Below, one piece after another: positions 33,998 to 43,962 of a stretch of DNA of 64,000 nt. The notes under the pieces are model-generated. The model did no database searches, was not told the origin of the DNA, and was given only the letters and a program-made list of their open reading frames with translations. Position 1 is the stretch's first letter. Every line of letters starts with the position of its first letter. Position numbers and translations under genes: made by a program. Origin of the DNA: Hoeflea phototrophica DFL-43 (GTDB lineage Bacteria; Pseudomonadota; Alphaproteobacteria; Rhizobiales; Rhizobiaceae); contig NZ_CM002917.1 in the NCBI RefSeq assembly GCF_000154705.2, positions 3,235,853 through 3,299,852 on the forward strand. The letters run 5' to 3'.

Positions 33998-33998
<1 letters not shown>
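33555..33998 (-). CDS. ASCH-domain protein inside the leucine operon
   Basis: A 147-residue ASCH (PUA-like) domain protein, recognised by the GRKTATC motif near residue 41 and the following acidic DEFEDDPES. ASCH proteins are thought to bind RNA or hydrolyse modified nucleosides. It lies exactly between the carboxylase beta and alpha genes. Its ATG overlaps the mccB stop (TGATG) and its stop overlaps the mccA start (ATGA), so it is part of one coupled unit. A link to leucine catabolism is not obvious. Confidence 0.82.
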
Positions 33999-35613
<1,615 letters not shown>

Positions 35614-35614
<1 letters not shown>

Positions 35615-35994
35615 CAGCGAATGAGCTCCACTTTGCAAGGCAGGCCGAGATCGGCCCAGTTCCGGTCAGCGGTCAAGGCCGTCGCCTTCTCGCGGATGGC
35701 CAGCGCAAGGCAAGCCCGGTCACCGAGCGACAATCCTCGATGACGCGTGCCCGCGCGCAAACGCCCTGCCATCTCAGCCAGATCCATGTCGAAAGCCACA
35801 ACATTCAGCCGGAACCGGGAAAGCGCAGACAGCGCCCGGTCGGTTTCATAGCCCAGATCTATCAACCGCGTTATCACCTCCACGCCATTGACCGAAGACA
35901 AAAGGGCGCCTGCGAGAGAAGGCATTGCAATCTCCGCGCCGTCCTCATTTCTCAGCACTGCCAAAAGAACCGAACTGTCGACCACAACGCTCAT
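35614..35994 (-). CDS. PIN-domain protein, VapC-like toxin candidate
   Basis: A 126-residue PIN-fold ribonuclease candidate. The four acidic positions expected of the family are present: D6 in [10 protein letters not shown], Glu in NGVEVITR, Asp in [12 protein letters not shown] and Asp in TADRNWADL. It is the second gene of an overlapping pair with an AbrB-like gene (four-base ATGA overlap), the usual antitoxin-toxin order of type II systems. Its stop is fused to the start of mccB. Whether it is a true toxin or a domesticated regulator is open. Confidence 0.87.
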
Positions 35995-36377
35995 TCATTT
36001 CCATCTTTCAAACGGGTTCCCTCTTGGTGCAAACGATCAAACCGTTCGTCTGAACGTTTCTGATCTTCCCGGCGTTCGCGCAAGAAATCGTCCACCACAT
36101 CTTCCCCAGCAGGCACAAGTCTGTTGAACTCATCCTGCAACTCCCGGATTACAGCCATGTAGGACTTGATCTTGAGTTCCCCGTCGACAACTTCCAGCGC
36201 CATCTCGTCACCCGGCTTGACCCCGAGCGCCTCGCGCATCGCGGCAGGAATGACCAGCCGTCCGCCCTCGCCGAGCTTCACGCGGTCAAGCATCGGGTTT
36301 TCCCGCGGCACAAAGGCCGCCTCATAGGCCGATTGGCCGCCCTCATCGAAGCCTGTTTCCTTGGTGCGCTTTGCCAC
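35991..36377 (-). CDS. AbrB/MazE-type antitoxin or DNA-binding protein
   Basis: A 128-residue protein with a swapped-hairpin AbrB domain at residues 29-75 (LGEGGRLVIPAAMREALG). A long C-terminal helical region rich in Arg/Glu/Asp follows, as in antitoxins that wrap a partner. It uses a GTG start at 36377; an ATG at 36293 would give a shorter form beginning at the AbrB domain. It overlaps the PIN gene by four bases and lies 60 bases downstream of ivd on the same strand. As an AbrB protein it could also regulate the operon it sits in. Confidence 0.83.
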   Translation of the reverse strand: MAKRTKETGFDEGGQSAYEAAFVPRENPMLDRVKLGEGGRLVIPAAMREALGVKPGDEMALEVVDGELKIKSYMAVIRELQDEFNRLVPAGEDVVDDFLRERREDQKRSDERFDRLHQEGTRLKDGNE

Positions 36378-36436
36378 AGTGCCAACCCTCTAGTATCTGG
36401 CATATTTTCAATTGCTGGCAACATAACACAATTCTG

Positions 36437-37600
36437 TCACGCGGTCTCCGCCATCATCTCACGACCGATCAGCATGCGGCGCACTTCCGATGTCCCCGCA
36501 CCTATCTCGTAGAGCTTGGCGTCGCGCAGCAGCCGGCCGGTGGGATAGTCATTGATGTAGCCATTGCCGCCCAGCGCCTGGATCGCTTCAAGCGCCACCT
36601 GCGTCGCCTTCTCGGCGGAATAGAGAATACAGCCCGCCGCATCCTTGCGCGTGGTCTCCCCCCGGTCACAGGCCGCAGCCACCGCATAGACATAGGCCCG
36701 GCAGGCGTTCATCGTGGTGTACATGTCGGCAAGCTTGCCCTGCATCAGCTGGAAATTGCCGATCGGCTCACCGAACTGCTTGCGCTCATGGCAATAGGGC
36801 ACAACCACATCCATCGCCGCCGCCATGATCCCGAGCGGTCCGCCCGACAGCACCACACGTTCATAGTCGAGCCCCGACATCAGGATACGCGCGCCCTGCC
36901 CCTCTTCACCCAGCACGTTGTCGAACGGCACCTCGCAATCCTCGAACACCAGCTCGCAGGTGTTCGACCCGCGCATGCCCAGCTTGTCGAGCTTCTGCGC
37001 GGTCGAGAACCCGGCCATGCCCTTCTCGATCAGGAAGGCGGTGATGCCGCGCGATTTCGCCTCCGGATCGGTCTTGGCATAGACCACCAGCGTATTGGCG
37101 TCCGGCCCGTTGGTGATCCACATCTTGTTGCCATTGAGCACATAGCGGTCATTACGCTTTTCGGCGCGCAGCTTCATCGACACCACATCCGAGCCCGAGC
37201 CCGGCTCGCTCATGGCCAGCGCGCCCACATGCTCGCCGGTGCACAGCTTGGGCAGATACTGCGCCTTCTGTGCCTCGGTGCCCCAGCGGTTGATCTGGTT
37301 GACGCACAGATTGGAATGCGCGCCATAAGACAGCCCGATCGAGGCCGAGGCGCGGCTGATCTCTTCCATCGCCACGGTGTGCGCCAGATAGCCCATGCCG
37401 GTGCCGCCGAAATCCGGATTGGCGGTCATGCCCAGAAGCCCCAGCTCACCCATTTCCTGCCAAAGGTGCATCGGAAACTGGTTGTCCCGGTCGGTTTCAT
37501 CGGCAACCGGGGCCACCCGGTCGCGGGCAAAGCGCGCCACCGTTTCCCTCAGCGCGTCGATCTCCTCGCCCAGGCCAAAATTCATGCTCGTCGAAAACAT
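36437..37600 (-). CDS. ivd: Isovaleryl-CoA dehydrogenase
   Basis: A 387-residue acyl-CoA dehydrogenase. The family signature lies in [17 protein letters not shown] and the C-terminal [20 protein letters not shown]. The catalytic Glu is in [12 protein letters not shown], in the position and context typical of isovaleryl-CoA dehydrogenase (LxxER-V-L-xGGP) rather than the more common C-terminal Glu. It oxidises isovaleryl-CoA to 3-methylcrotonyl-CoA with FAD, the substrate of the carboxylase encoded downstream. The ATG at 37600 is one base away from the tetR stop. Enoyl-CoA hydratase and HMG-CoA lyase of the same pathway are not in the window. Confidence 0.93.
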   Translation of the reverse strand: MFSTSMNFGLGEEIDALRETVARFARDRVAPVADETDRDNQFPMHLWQEMGELGLLGMTANPDFGGTGMGYLAHTVAMEEISRASASIGLSYGAHSNLCVNQINRWGTEAQKAQYLPKLCTGEHVGALAMSEPGSGSDVVSMKLRAEKRNDRYVLNGNKMWITNGPDANTLVVYAKTDPEAKSRGITAFLIEKGMAGFSTAQKLDKLGMRGSNTCELVFEDCEVPFDNVLGEEGQGARILMSGLDYERVVLSGGPLGIMAAAMDVVVPYCHERKQFGEPIGNFQLMQGKLADMYTTMNACRAYVYAVAAACDRGETTRKDAAGCILYSAEKATQVALEAIQALGGNGYINDYPTGRLLRDAKLYEIGAGTSEVRRMLIGREMMAETA

Positions 37601-37601
37601 C

Positions 37602-38204
37602 TCAGTCTTCCTCTTGTTGTCCGACCAGTCGCGCCACCAGGCGAACATAGATCGCCTCGATCTCATCGAGCGACAGACGCCCGTTGTCACGGTACCAGGT
37701 GGTCATGCCGTTGAGCATGGCAATGATTGCCATGGTGGTCACCTGCGGGTCGATGATGGAGAACGAACCATCTGCGGCACCGCGCTCCAGGATCGCATAA
37801 GGCACACGTTCATATTGACGCCTGAGCCGCTCGATCTCGTTGAAATTCTCACCTTCGAGATTTCTCAGCTCCATGTAGGAGATGAACACCTCGCGCGACC
37901 GGTCAAGGTGATAGCGGATGTGGAACCGGACAAACTCTTCCAGCGCATCGGGTGGCATCAGGCCCGGCTGTTCCGCCTCGGCGCAACTTGCCAGCAGTGT
38001 TTCCATATGGACCTGCAACAGCTCGTTGAGCAGATCCTGCTTGGTCGGAAAATGATTATAGATCGCCCCGGCCTGAACCCCGGTGGCCGCCGCAATCGCT
38101 CGCATCGACACCGCAGCGTAACCTGACTGCGCAAACAGCTCCAACGCCACATTGCGCAGCTTTTCCGCTGTTTCAGCTCCCGATGATCCCGCCCGTCGCG
38201 CCAT
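37602..38204 (-). CDS. TetR-family regulator of the leucine operon
   Basis: A 200-residue TetR regulator. The N-terminal helix-turn-helix reads [25 protein letters not shown], and the C-terminal helical ligand domain starts near residue 70. It is the first gene of the ivd-mccBA operon and, by position, its repressor. An 18-bp site in front of its start (38217) recurs in front of the acyl-CoA ligase operon (46119) with only two mismatches. It may therefore control both operons, with an acyl-CoA or acid as effector (inference). Related regulators (LiuQ/PsrA-like) control branched-chain and fatty acid degradation. Confidence 0.92.
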   Translation of the reverse strand: MARRAGSSGAETAEKLRNVALELFAQSGYAAVSMRAIAAATGVQAGAIYNHFPTKQDLLNELLQVHMETLLASCAEAEQPGLMPPDALEEFVRFHIRYHLDRSREVFISYMELRNLEGENFNEIERLRRQYERVPYAILERGAADGSFSIIDPQVTTMAIIAMLNGMTTWYRDNGRLSLDEIEAIYVRLVARLVGQQEED

Positions 38205-38216
38205 GGCTCACACAAT

Positions 38217-38234
38217 TAAATGAACGTTTGTTTA
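38217..38234. promoter_or_regulatory. TetR operator candidate, site 1
   Basis: TAAATGAACGTTTGTTTA lies 12 bases upstream of the tetR start. It is partly symmetric (AACG/TGTT core with TAAA/TTTA ends) and matches the site at 46119-46136 at 16 of 18 bases. Confidence 0.7.
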
Positions 38235-38322
38235 TTTTATCGTCTTCCGCCTCATTCTGCAAGTCCCGACGAACCGAAAATGGACGCGCCGCACAAGCCA
38301 CAAGGCAAGCCCGGCAATCCGC

Positions 38323-39159
38323 TCAGGCAAGCCAGCGCTTGCGCCGCTTGTAGTGCTTGACGTTCTTGAACGAGCGCCGCCCCTCGCCGCCGACGCCGAG
38401 ATAGAATTCCTTCACATCCTCGTTCTCGCGCAGATCCTTGGCGGCGCCATCCATGACGATGCGGCCCGATTCGAGAATGTAGCCGTAGGTGGCGTAGCGC
38501 AGCGCGATGTTGGTGTTCTGTTCAGCCAGCAGAAACGACACACCTTCCTGCTCATTGAGTTTCTTGATGATCTCGAAGATCTCTTCCTGCAATTGCGGCG
38601 CCAGGCCCATCGAAGGCTCGTCGAGAAGGATCATTTTTGGCCGGCTCATCAACGCCCGCCCGATCGCCGTCATCTGCTGTTCGCCACCGGATGTGTAGCC
38701 CGCAAGGCTGGTCCGCCGTTCACGCAGGCGCGGGAAATAGTTGTAGACCATTTCGATGTCGCGCTTGATCGCCGCATTGCCGTCGCGCCGCGTGAATGCG
38801 CCGGTGAGCAGGTTTTCCTCAACGGTGAGATGGCCGAAGCAATGCCGGCCCTCCATCACCTGGATGCAGCCGCGCCGCACCAGCTCATTGGCCGTTTGCG
38901 CCTCGATGCGCTTGCCTTCAAACTCGATAGATCCCTTGGTCACCTCGCCGCGCTCCGAGCGCAGCAGGTTGGAAATCGCTTTCAGCGTGGTCGATTTGCC
39001 GGCACCGTTGGCGCCAAGCAGAGCAACAATCCCGCCTTCCGGAACCACCAGCGAAACGCCCTTGAGCACAAGGATCACGTGGTCATAAATGACCTCAATG
39101 TTGTTCACCTCAAGGATGTTGGGCTGCGTTGCCGCTTGGGTCGATACGGAAGTGGACAT
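38323..39159 (-). CDS. livF: LivF-type ABC transporter ATP-binding protein
   Basis: A 278-residue ATPase of the LivF family. Walker A is GANGAGKSTT, the signature is TSGGEQQMTAIGRAL, and Walker B is MILLDEPSMGLAP. A C-terminal extension rich in Arg/Lys (KHYKRRKRW) is present. It is the last gene of the ligase-transporter operon. The LivFGHMK class carries branched-chain amino acids, but relatives of this operon layout also import aromatic or aliphatic acids. The acyl-CoA ligase in the operon makes an acid substrate likely. Confidence 0.9.
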   Translation of the reverse strand: MSTSVSTQAATQPNILEVNNIEVIYDHVILVLKGVSLVVPEGGIVALLGANGAGKSTTLKAISNLLRSERGEVTKGSIEFEGKRIEAQTANELVRRGCIQVMEGRHCFGHLTVEENLLTGAFTRRDGNAAIKRDIEMVYNYFPRLRERRTSLAGYTSGGEQQMTAIGRALMSRPKMILLDEPSMGLAPQLQEEIFEIIKKLNEQEGVSFLLAEQNTNIALRYATYGYILESGRIVMDGAAKDLRENEDVKEFYLGVGGEGRRSFKNVKHYKRRKRWLA

Positions 39160-39250
39160 CGTCTTGGAGCCTCACCGGTCAGAAAGGAATGTCAGGATTG
39201 GGTCCCTGCCGCGCAGACGATTCATCCGCGCGGCAGGTCTGTTTCAGCCG

Positions 39251-40567
39251 TCAGTTCAGGCAGGCTTCAGTCCGCTCAGGCCAGGGAGCATTGCTCTCGG
39301 CATAATCGGCGGCAGCCTTTTTGAGCAGCGGCTTGACCATGTCGACATCCGGTGAGAACCAGTCGCCGGCCTTCTTCCAGTCCTTGCCGTCCCATTCGAC
39401 CACATAGACCTTGTGATGGCCGGAGTGATCCTCGCATGACAGCTTCATCGGCAGGGCGAAGCCTTCCATGCCGATTTCCTTGAGACGCGCCTCGGTGATG
39501 TCGAGGTTTTCAAGGCCACTGCGCATGTCGACCGCGTCGATCACAGTCTTGCCTGTGAGTTCCTGCGCACGACGGATGCCTTCGGCGATCAGCATCGAGT
39601 TGTAGACACCGCGGTTGTAGAGGTTGTCAGCGAATTTCGCCGGATCAACCTGGCTCTTGCCGGCGTCGACAACATACTTCTTGATGTCCTGGATGACGCC
39701 GAAGTCGGACCCCACACCGTGGAAGTTGAGCGTGCGGTAACCCTTGGCGGCCTCACCGCCGGCTGCCGCATCATCATTGCCGCCCGACCACCAGATGCCG
39801 TAGAAATTTTCCATATTATAGCGGATCTTGGTGGCTTCCTTGACCGCGGTCGGGCTCATGGCGCCCCAGCCCCACATGATCATGTAGTCAGGCCGGTCGC
39901 GGCGGATATTGAGCCACTGGGAAGACTGGTTCTGCATTTCCTTGCCCGGAACCGGGTACTGCAGCAGCTCAAAGCCCATGTCGCTGGACATCTGCTCGAG
40001 CAGCGGGATCGGCTCGCGACCATACCCGGCATCAAGGAAGATATAACCGATCTTCTTGCCCTTGAGATTTTCGGCGCCGCCTTCGCGGTTGGCGATGTCG
40101 GTGACAATCGCCGAGGCGCCGTCCCAGTAGGTGTTCGGCGGGTTGAACACCCACGGGAAGGTGTTGCCTTCAGCCGCGGCCGACAGACCATAGGCCATCG
40201 ACAGAACCGGGATCTTGTCCACGGACGCCTTCGGGATCACCTGCAGCGTAATGCCGGTCGAATAGGGGCTGATGACCAGCGCGCCTTCGCTCTTGACCTG
40301 CTCGTAGCACTCGACGCCCTTCTGCGTGTCATAACCGGTTTCGCACTCGCCCACCCGGATCTTGACACCATTGATCCCGCCATCACGCTCATTGAGCATG
40401 GTGAGATAGTCATGCATGCCATTGGCGATCGGAATGCCCGAACCCGCAAAGGGGCCGGTCCGGTAGCTGAACAGCGGTACAAACAATTCTTCAGCAAAAG
40501 CCGGCAATGCCGTGCCTGCCAACGTGCCGGCCAGGATGGTTCCGGCAATCAGACGCTTAAGTCGCAT
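39251..40567 (-). CDS. Branched-chain-type ABC transporter substrate-binding protein
   Basis: A 438-residue periplasmic binding protein of the LivK/HAAT class (type I fold). The first 25 residues are a signal peptide (MRLKRLIAGTILAGTLAGTA). The mature part begins with ELFVPLFSYRTGPFAGSG, the usual ligand-gathering strand. The ATG at 40567 has a GGGAGGAA site just upstream; the longer frame to 40660 runs into the livM gap. Ligand identity is not readable. Cysteine pairs are scattered through the protein, and the C-terminus ends in TEACLN. Confidence 0.9.
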   Translation of the reverse strand: MRLKRLIAGTILAGTLAGTALPAFAEELFVPLFSYRTGPFAGSGIPIANGMHDYLTMLNERDGGINGVKIRVGECETGYDTQKGVECYEQVKSEGALVISPYSTGITLQVIPKASVDKIPVLSMAYGLSAAAEGNTFPWVFNPPNTYWDGASAIVTDIANREGGAENLKGKKIGYIFLDAGYGREPIPLLEQMSSDMGFELLQYPVPGKEMQNQSSQWLNIRRDRPDYMIMWGWGAMSPTAVKEATKIRYNMENFYGIWWSGGNDDAAAGGEAAKGYRTLNFHGVGSDFGVIQDIKKYVVDAGKSQVDPAKFADNLYNRGVYNSMLIAEGIRRAQELTGKTVIDAVDMRSGLENLDITEARLKEIGMEGFALPMKLSCEDHSGHHKVYVVEWDGKDWKKAGDWFSPDVDMVKPLLKKAAADYAESNAPWPERTEACLN

Positions 40568-40720
40568 TGTATTCCTCCCATTCGGCGTGGGGATCACGCC
40601 AGTTCGGGGACCCTGTTCCTCCCGGCATTCTCGGTCCAGACGGGTCCCCTGCCCGGACAATGCCTTCCTTACAACGCTTGCGGGCCGCCTCCTCCGGCGA
40701 GACCCGCAAACGCCATTCGC

Positions 40721-41800
40721 TCAGCCGTATGGAAACGGCCAGACTCGCATTTTCTCCTTGGCGAGCGACCAGAGCCTTGCCAGCCCGTGTGGTTCGACAA
40801 TGAGAAAGAAGATGATCAACGCGCCCACGATCATGGTCGCGACGTGGAAAACGGTTTCAGCATTGATGTCGATGCCCATCGCCGGCAATCCCGCGCGCAG
40901 CACGATCGGCAGGCCCCAGATGAAGGCGGCACCGAAGAACGATCCGACCAGGCTGCCCAATCCCCCCAGGATCACCATGAACAGGATCTGGAACGACAGC
41001 GTGATCGAGAACGCCGAAGGTTCGGCAGCCCCGAGATAGAAGAAGATGAACATCGCGCCGGCAACGCCGCAAAGATAGGACGACACCGCAAAGGCAGAGA
41101 GTTTGGCGGTCAAAGGCCGCACGCCCATCAATTCAGCTGCAATGTCCATGTCGCGGATCATCATCCATTGCCGCCCGATCCGCCCGCGCACGATATTCTT
41201 CACCGCGAATGTGACCACCACCACGATGGCCAGAACCACGAAGTATTGGGTCATCGCACCGGCCGCAGGGCCGGTGAGAACGATGTCTCCAAAGCCACGG
41301 CGCTCCGGAACCTCGATCGCGCCGGAGGAATTGTAGTTGTAAAGCCAGGGAATGCGGATGAAGCACCACTCGAGGAAGAACTGCGCAGCCAGCGTCGTGA
41401 CCGCCAGGTATAGTCCTTTGATCCTAAGCGACGGCAATCCGAAAATGACACCGATACCGGCGGAGAAGAACCCCGACAGCAACACCAGGATCACGATGTT
41501 CACATCCGGAAAGATCGTCGTCAGCTTGTAGCAGCTGTAAGCGCCGACACCCATGAAGGCACCGGTGCCGAGCGAGAGCTGCCCGGCATAACCGGTGAGA
41601 ATGTTCAGGCCGATCGCGGCAAGCGCCAGAATCAGGAACGGCGTCATGATCGCATTGAGAAAGAAGTCGCTCGCCACGAACGGGATCGCCAGCGCGATCG
41701 CCCCGATGATCATCATCCCGATCCGGTCTTCGCGTATTGGGAAGATCGCCTGGTCGGCAATATAGCTGGTCTTGTACTGACCGGATTCGCGATACAGCAT
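40721..41800 (-). CDS. livM: LivM-type ABC transporter permease
   Basis: A 359-residue permease with about ten hydrophobic segments and the family stretch LSLGTGAFMGVGAY near residue 75. The conserved cytoplasmic loop that contacts the ATPase reads GRQWMMIRDMDIAAELMGV. It pairs with the LivH-like permease upstream to form the membrane channel. Its start shares one base with the stop of the VOC gene, so translation is coupled through that gene. Confidence 0.9.
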   Translation of the reverse strand: MLYRESGQYKTSYIADQAIFPIREDRIGMMIIGAIALAIPFVASDFFLNAIMTPFLILALAAIGLNILTGYAGQLSLGTGAFMGVGAYSCYKLTTIFPDVNIVILVLLSGFFSAGIGVIFGLPSLRIKGLYLAVTTLAAQFFLEWCFIRIPWLYNYNSSGAIEVPERRGFGDIVLTGPAAGAMTQYFVVLAIVVVVTFAVKNIVRGRIGRQWMMIRDMDIAAELMGVRPLTAKLSAFAVSSYLCGVAGAMFIFFYLGAAEPSAFSITLSFQILFMVILGGLGSLVGSFFGAAFIWGLPIVLRAGLPAMGIDINAETVFHVATMIVGALIIFFLIVEPHGLARLWSLAKEKMRVWPFPYG

Positions 41801-42174
41801 TACTCGTCTCCCCAGACATTCCCGCTTGACGGCAGCACGTGTGAGTTGGGACCGGTCAGGCGGAAACGATGCCCGGTCGGGGCCTCCATGATCACCGTAA
41901 GATCAACCACACTGACTTTGCGTCCACCCAGTTGTTCGATGCGGCGGATCTCCGCCGCAAGGTCATCGGTTTCAATGTCGAAATGAATGCGCGCTTCATC
42001 GTGCACCGCCTCGAGGATCAGCGAAACGCCCTTGTCCCCGGCCATGATGGTGGCGCGCTTGCCGTCATCAATATGCGAAGGCTGGCCCAAAAGCTGCGAC
42101 CAGAAACTGGCCGCATGCTCGATATGATCGGTGTGGCAATCGACGACGATGGCTGAGAGTCTGCTCTTGTGCAT
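41800..42174 (-). CDS. VOC-family (glyoxalase-like) protein inserted between liv permease genes
   Basis: A 124-residue single VOC domain (two beta-alpha-beta-beta-beta units) with likely metal ligands His in VVDCHTDHIEHAA, Glu in LILEAVH and Glu near TVIMEAPTGHRFRL. The fold covers glyoxalases, dioxygenases and binding proteins, so no reaction can be named. It sits between the two permease genes with a 4-base gap on one side and a 1-base overlap on the other. This is an unusual place for such a gene and suggests a role tied to the imported substrate. Confidence 0.8.
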   Translation of the reverse strand: MHKSRLSAIVVDCHTDHIEHAASFWSQLLGQPSHIDDGKRATIMAGDKGVSLILEAVHDEARIHFDIETDDLAAEIRRIEQLGGRKVSVVDLTVIMEAPTGHRFRLTGPNSHVLPSSGNVWGDE

Positions 42175-42178
42175 CGCT

Positions 42179-43138
42179 TTACACCCTTTCGATGATGCGC
42201 TCGCCGAACAGGCCCTGCGGCCTGAACAGCAGGAAGATCAGCGCGATCATGTAGGCGAGCCAGCTTTCGATGCCGCCGCCCACCAGCGGACCCCAGTAGA
42301 TCTCGCCGATCTTTTCGCCGATGCCGATGATCAGCCCGCCAACGATCGCACCTGGGATCGAGGTGAAGCCGCCCAGGATCAGCACAGGCAGCGCCTTGAG
42401 CGCAATGATTTCCAGTGCGAAGGACACATCCGAGCGCGCGCCCCACATGATGCCCGTGGTCAGCGCCACGATGCCGGCGGCAAACCAGACGATGGCCCAG
42501 ATCTGGTTGAGCGAAATGCCGACCGAGAGTGCCGCCTGGTGGTCATCGGCCACGGCGCGCAACGCCCGCCCGATCCGGGTCTTGTTGAAGAACACCGCCA
42601 GGCATCCGACCATGATGATCGCGATCACCGCTGCGGCAATGTCGATATGCTGCAGGATCAAAAGCCCGCCATCGCCGATTTCGAACGCCGTCGATCCGGT
42701 TGGCAGACCCAGCTCCTCAGTGATCATCTGCTTGGGTTCACCCCCGAAGATGAACTCGCCAAAGCCGATCAGGAAGTAGGTCAGGCCGATGGTCGACATC
42801 AGAAGGATGATATCCGGCTGGTTGACCAGCGGCCGCATCACGAAACGCTCCACCGCAAGCGCCAGCACCCCCATCACACCGATGGTCAGGATCAGCGCCA
42901 GATAGGCCGGAACGCCCTTCTCGTGCAGCCCGACTAGCGTCAACCCGGCGAACACCACCATGATCCCTTGCGCAAAGTTGAACACGCCCGAGGCCTTGAA
43001 GATCAGCACAAAGCCAAGTGCGATCAGCGCATAGAGCACGCCCGCGACAAAGCCTTCCCACAACACTTGCAGCAGAAAGTCCGGCAGTTCCACCATCTGC
43101 ACGAACGGGTCGATCAGGATTGCATAGAGAAAGTCCAT
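42179..43138 (-). CDS. livH: LivH-type ABC transporter permease
   Basis: A 319-residue permease with about nine hydrophobic segments. LYALIALGFVLIFKASGVFN near the N-terminus is the LivH family signature, and the loop GRALRAVADDHQAALSVGI faces the ATPase. It pairs with the LivM-like permease. Its ATG shares one base with the stop of the LivG-like gene. Confidence 0.92.
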   Translation of the reverse strand: MDFLYAILIDPFVQMVELPDFLLQVLWEGFVAGVLYALIALGFVLIFKASGVFNFAQGIMVVFAGLTLVGLHEKGVPAYLALILTIGVMGVLALAVERFVMRPLVNQPDIILLMSTIGLTYFLIGFGEFIFGGEPKQMITEELGLPTGSTAFEIGDGGLLILQHIDIAAAVIAIIMVGCLAVFFNKTRIGRALRAVADDHQAALSVGISLNQIWAIVWFAAGIVALTTGIMWGARSDVSFALEIIALKALPVLILGGFTSIPGAIVGGLIIGIGEKIGEIYWGPLVGGGIESWLAYMIALIFLLFRPQGLFGERIIERV

Positions 43139-43962
43139 CAGTGCGACACTCCAAGATAGGCGTCGATGACGTCCTGGTTGTTCTTCACGTCTTCAGGCGA
43201 GCCATCACCGATCTTGCGCCCGTAATCGAGCACCACCACCCGGTCGGAAATGTCCATCACCACGCCCATATCGTGCTCGATCAGCGCAATGGTCGTGCCC
43301 ATCTGGCTGTTCACATCGAGAATGAAGCGGCTCATGTCCTCTTTCTCTTCGAGGTTCATCCCCGCCATCGGCTCGTCGAGCAGAAGCAAATCCGGCTCCA
43401 TTGCCAGCGCCCGGCCAAGCTCGACCCGCTTTTGCAGCCCGTAAGGCAACTTGCCCACTGGTGTCTTGCGGATGTGCTGGATCTCGAGAAAATCGATGAT
43501 CTCCTCGACCTTGAGCCGGTGCTCGATCTCCTCGTTGCGCGCAGGCCCGACATTGAGCACCTGCCAGAAGAAGTTCTTGTGCATCTTCAGCGTCCGCCCC
43601 GACATGATGTTGTCGAGCGTCGACATGCCCTTGAACAGCGCCACGTTCTGGAAGGTGCGGGCAATTCCAGAAGCCGCCGCCTCATAGGGCTGCATGCGCG
43701 ACCGTGCCTGACCGCGAAAGGTGATCACCCCTTGTTGCGGGTGATAAAACCCGTTGATCACGTTCAGCATCGAGGTCTTGCCGGCCCCGTTGGGACCGAT
43801 GATCGCGCGGATTTCGCCCTTCAGGATGTCAAAGGAAATATCGGAAATCGCCTTCACCCCGCCAAAGGCGAGCGAAACGTTATCCAGCTTGAGCATCACG
43901 TCGCCGGGATTGAGACCGTCATCCTCGGCGTGAAGCTCCACATGCTTGATACGGGCGTTCAT
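43138..43962 (-). CDS. livG: LivG-type ABC transporter ATP-binding protein
   Basis: A 274-residue ATPase with Walker A GPNGAGKTSMLN, signature LPYGLQKRVELGRAL and Walker B LLLLDEPMAGMN. The extra Glu-rich segment after the signature is typical of LivG compared with LivF. It overlaps the acyl-CoA ligase gene by four bases (ATGA), tying ligase and transporter into one transcript. Confidence 0.92.
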   Translation of the reverse strand: MNARIKHVELHAEDDGLNPGDVMLKLDNVSLAFGGVKAISDISFDILKGEIRAIIGPNGAGKTSMLNVINGFYHPQQGVITFRGQARSRMQPYEAAASGIARTFQNVALFKGMSTLDNIMSGRTLKMHKNFFWQVLNVGPARNEEIEHRLKVEEIIDFLEIQHIRKTPVGKLPYGLQKRVELGRALAMEPDLLLLDEPMAGMNLEEKEDMSRFILDVNSQMGTTIALIEHDMGVVMDISDRVVVLDYGRKIGDGSPEDVKNNQDVIDAYLGVSH

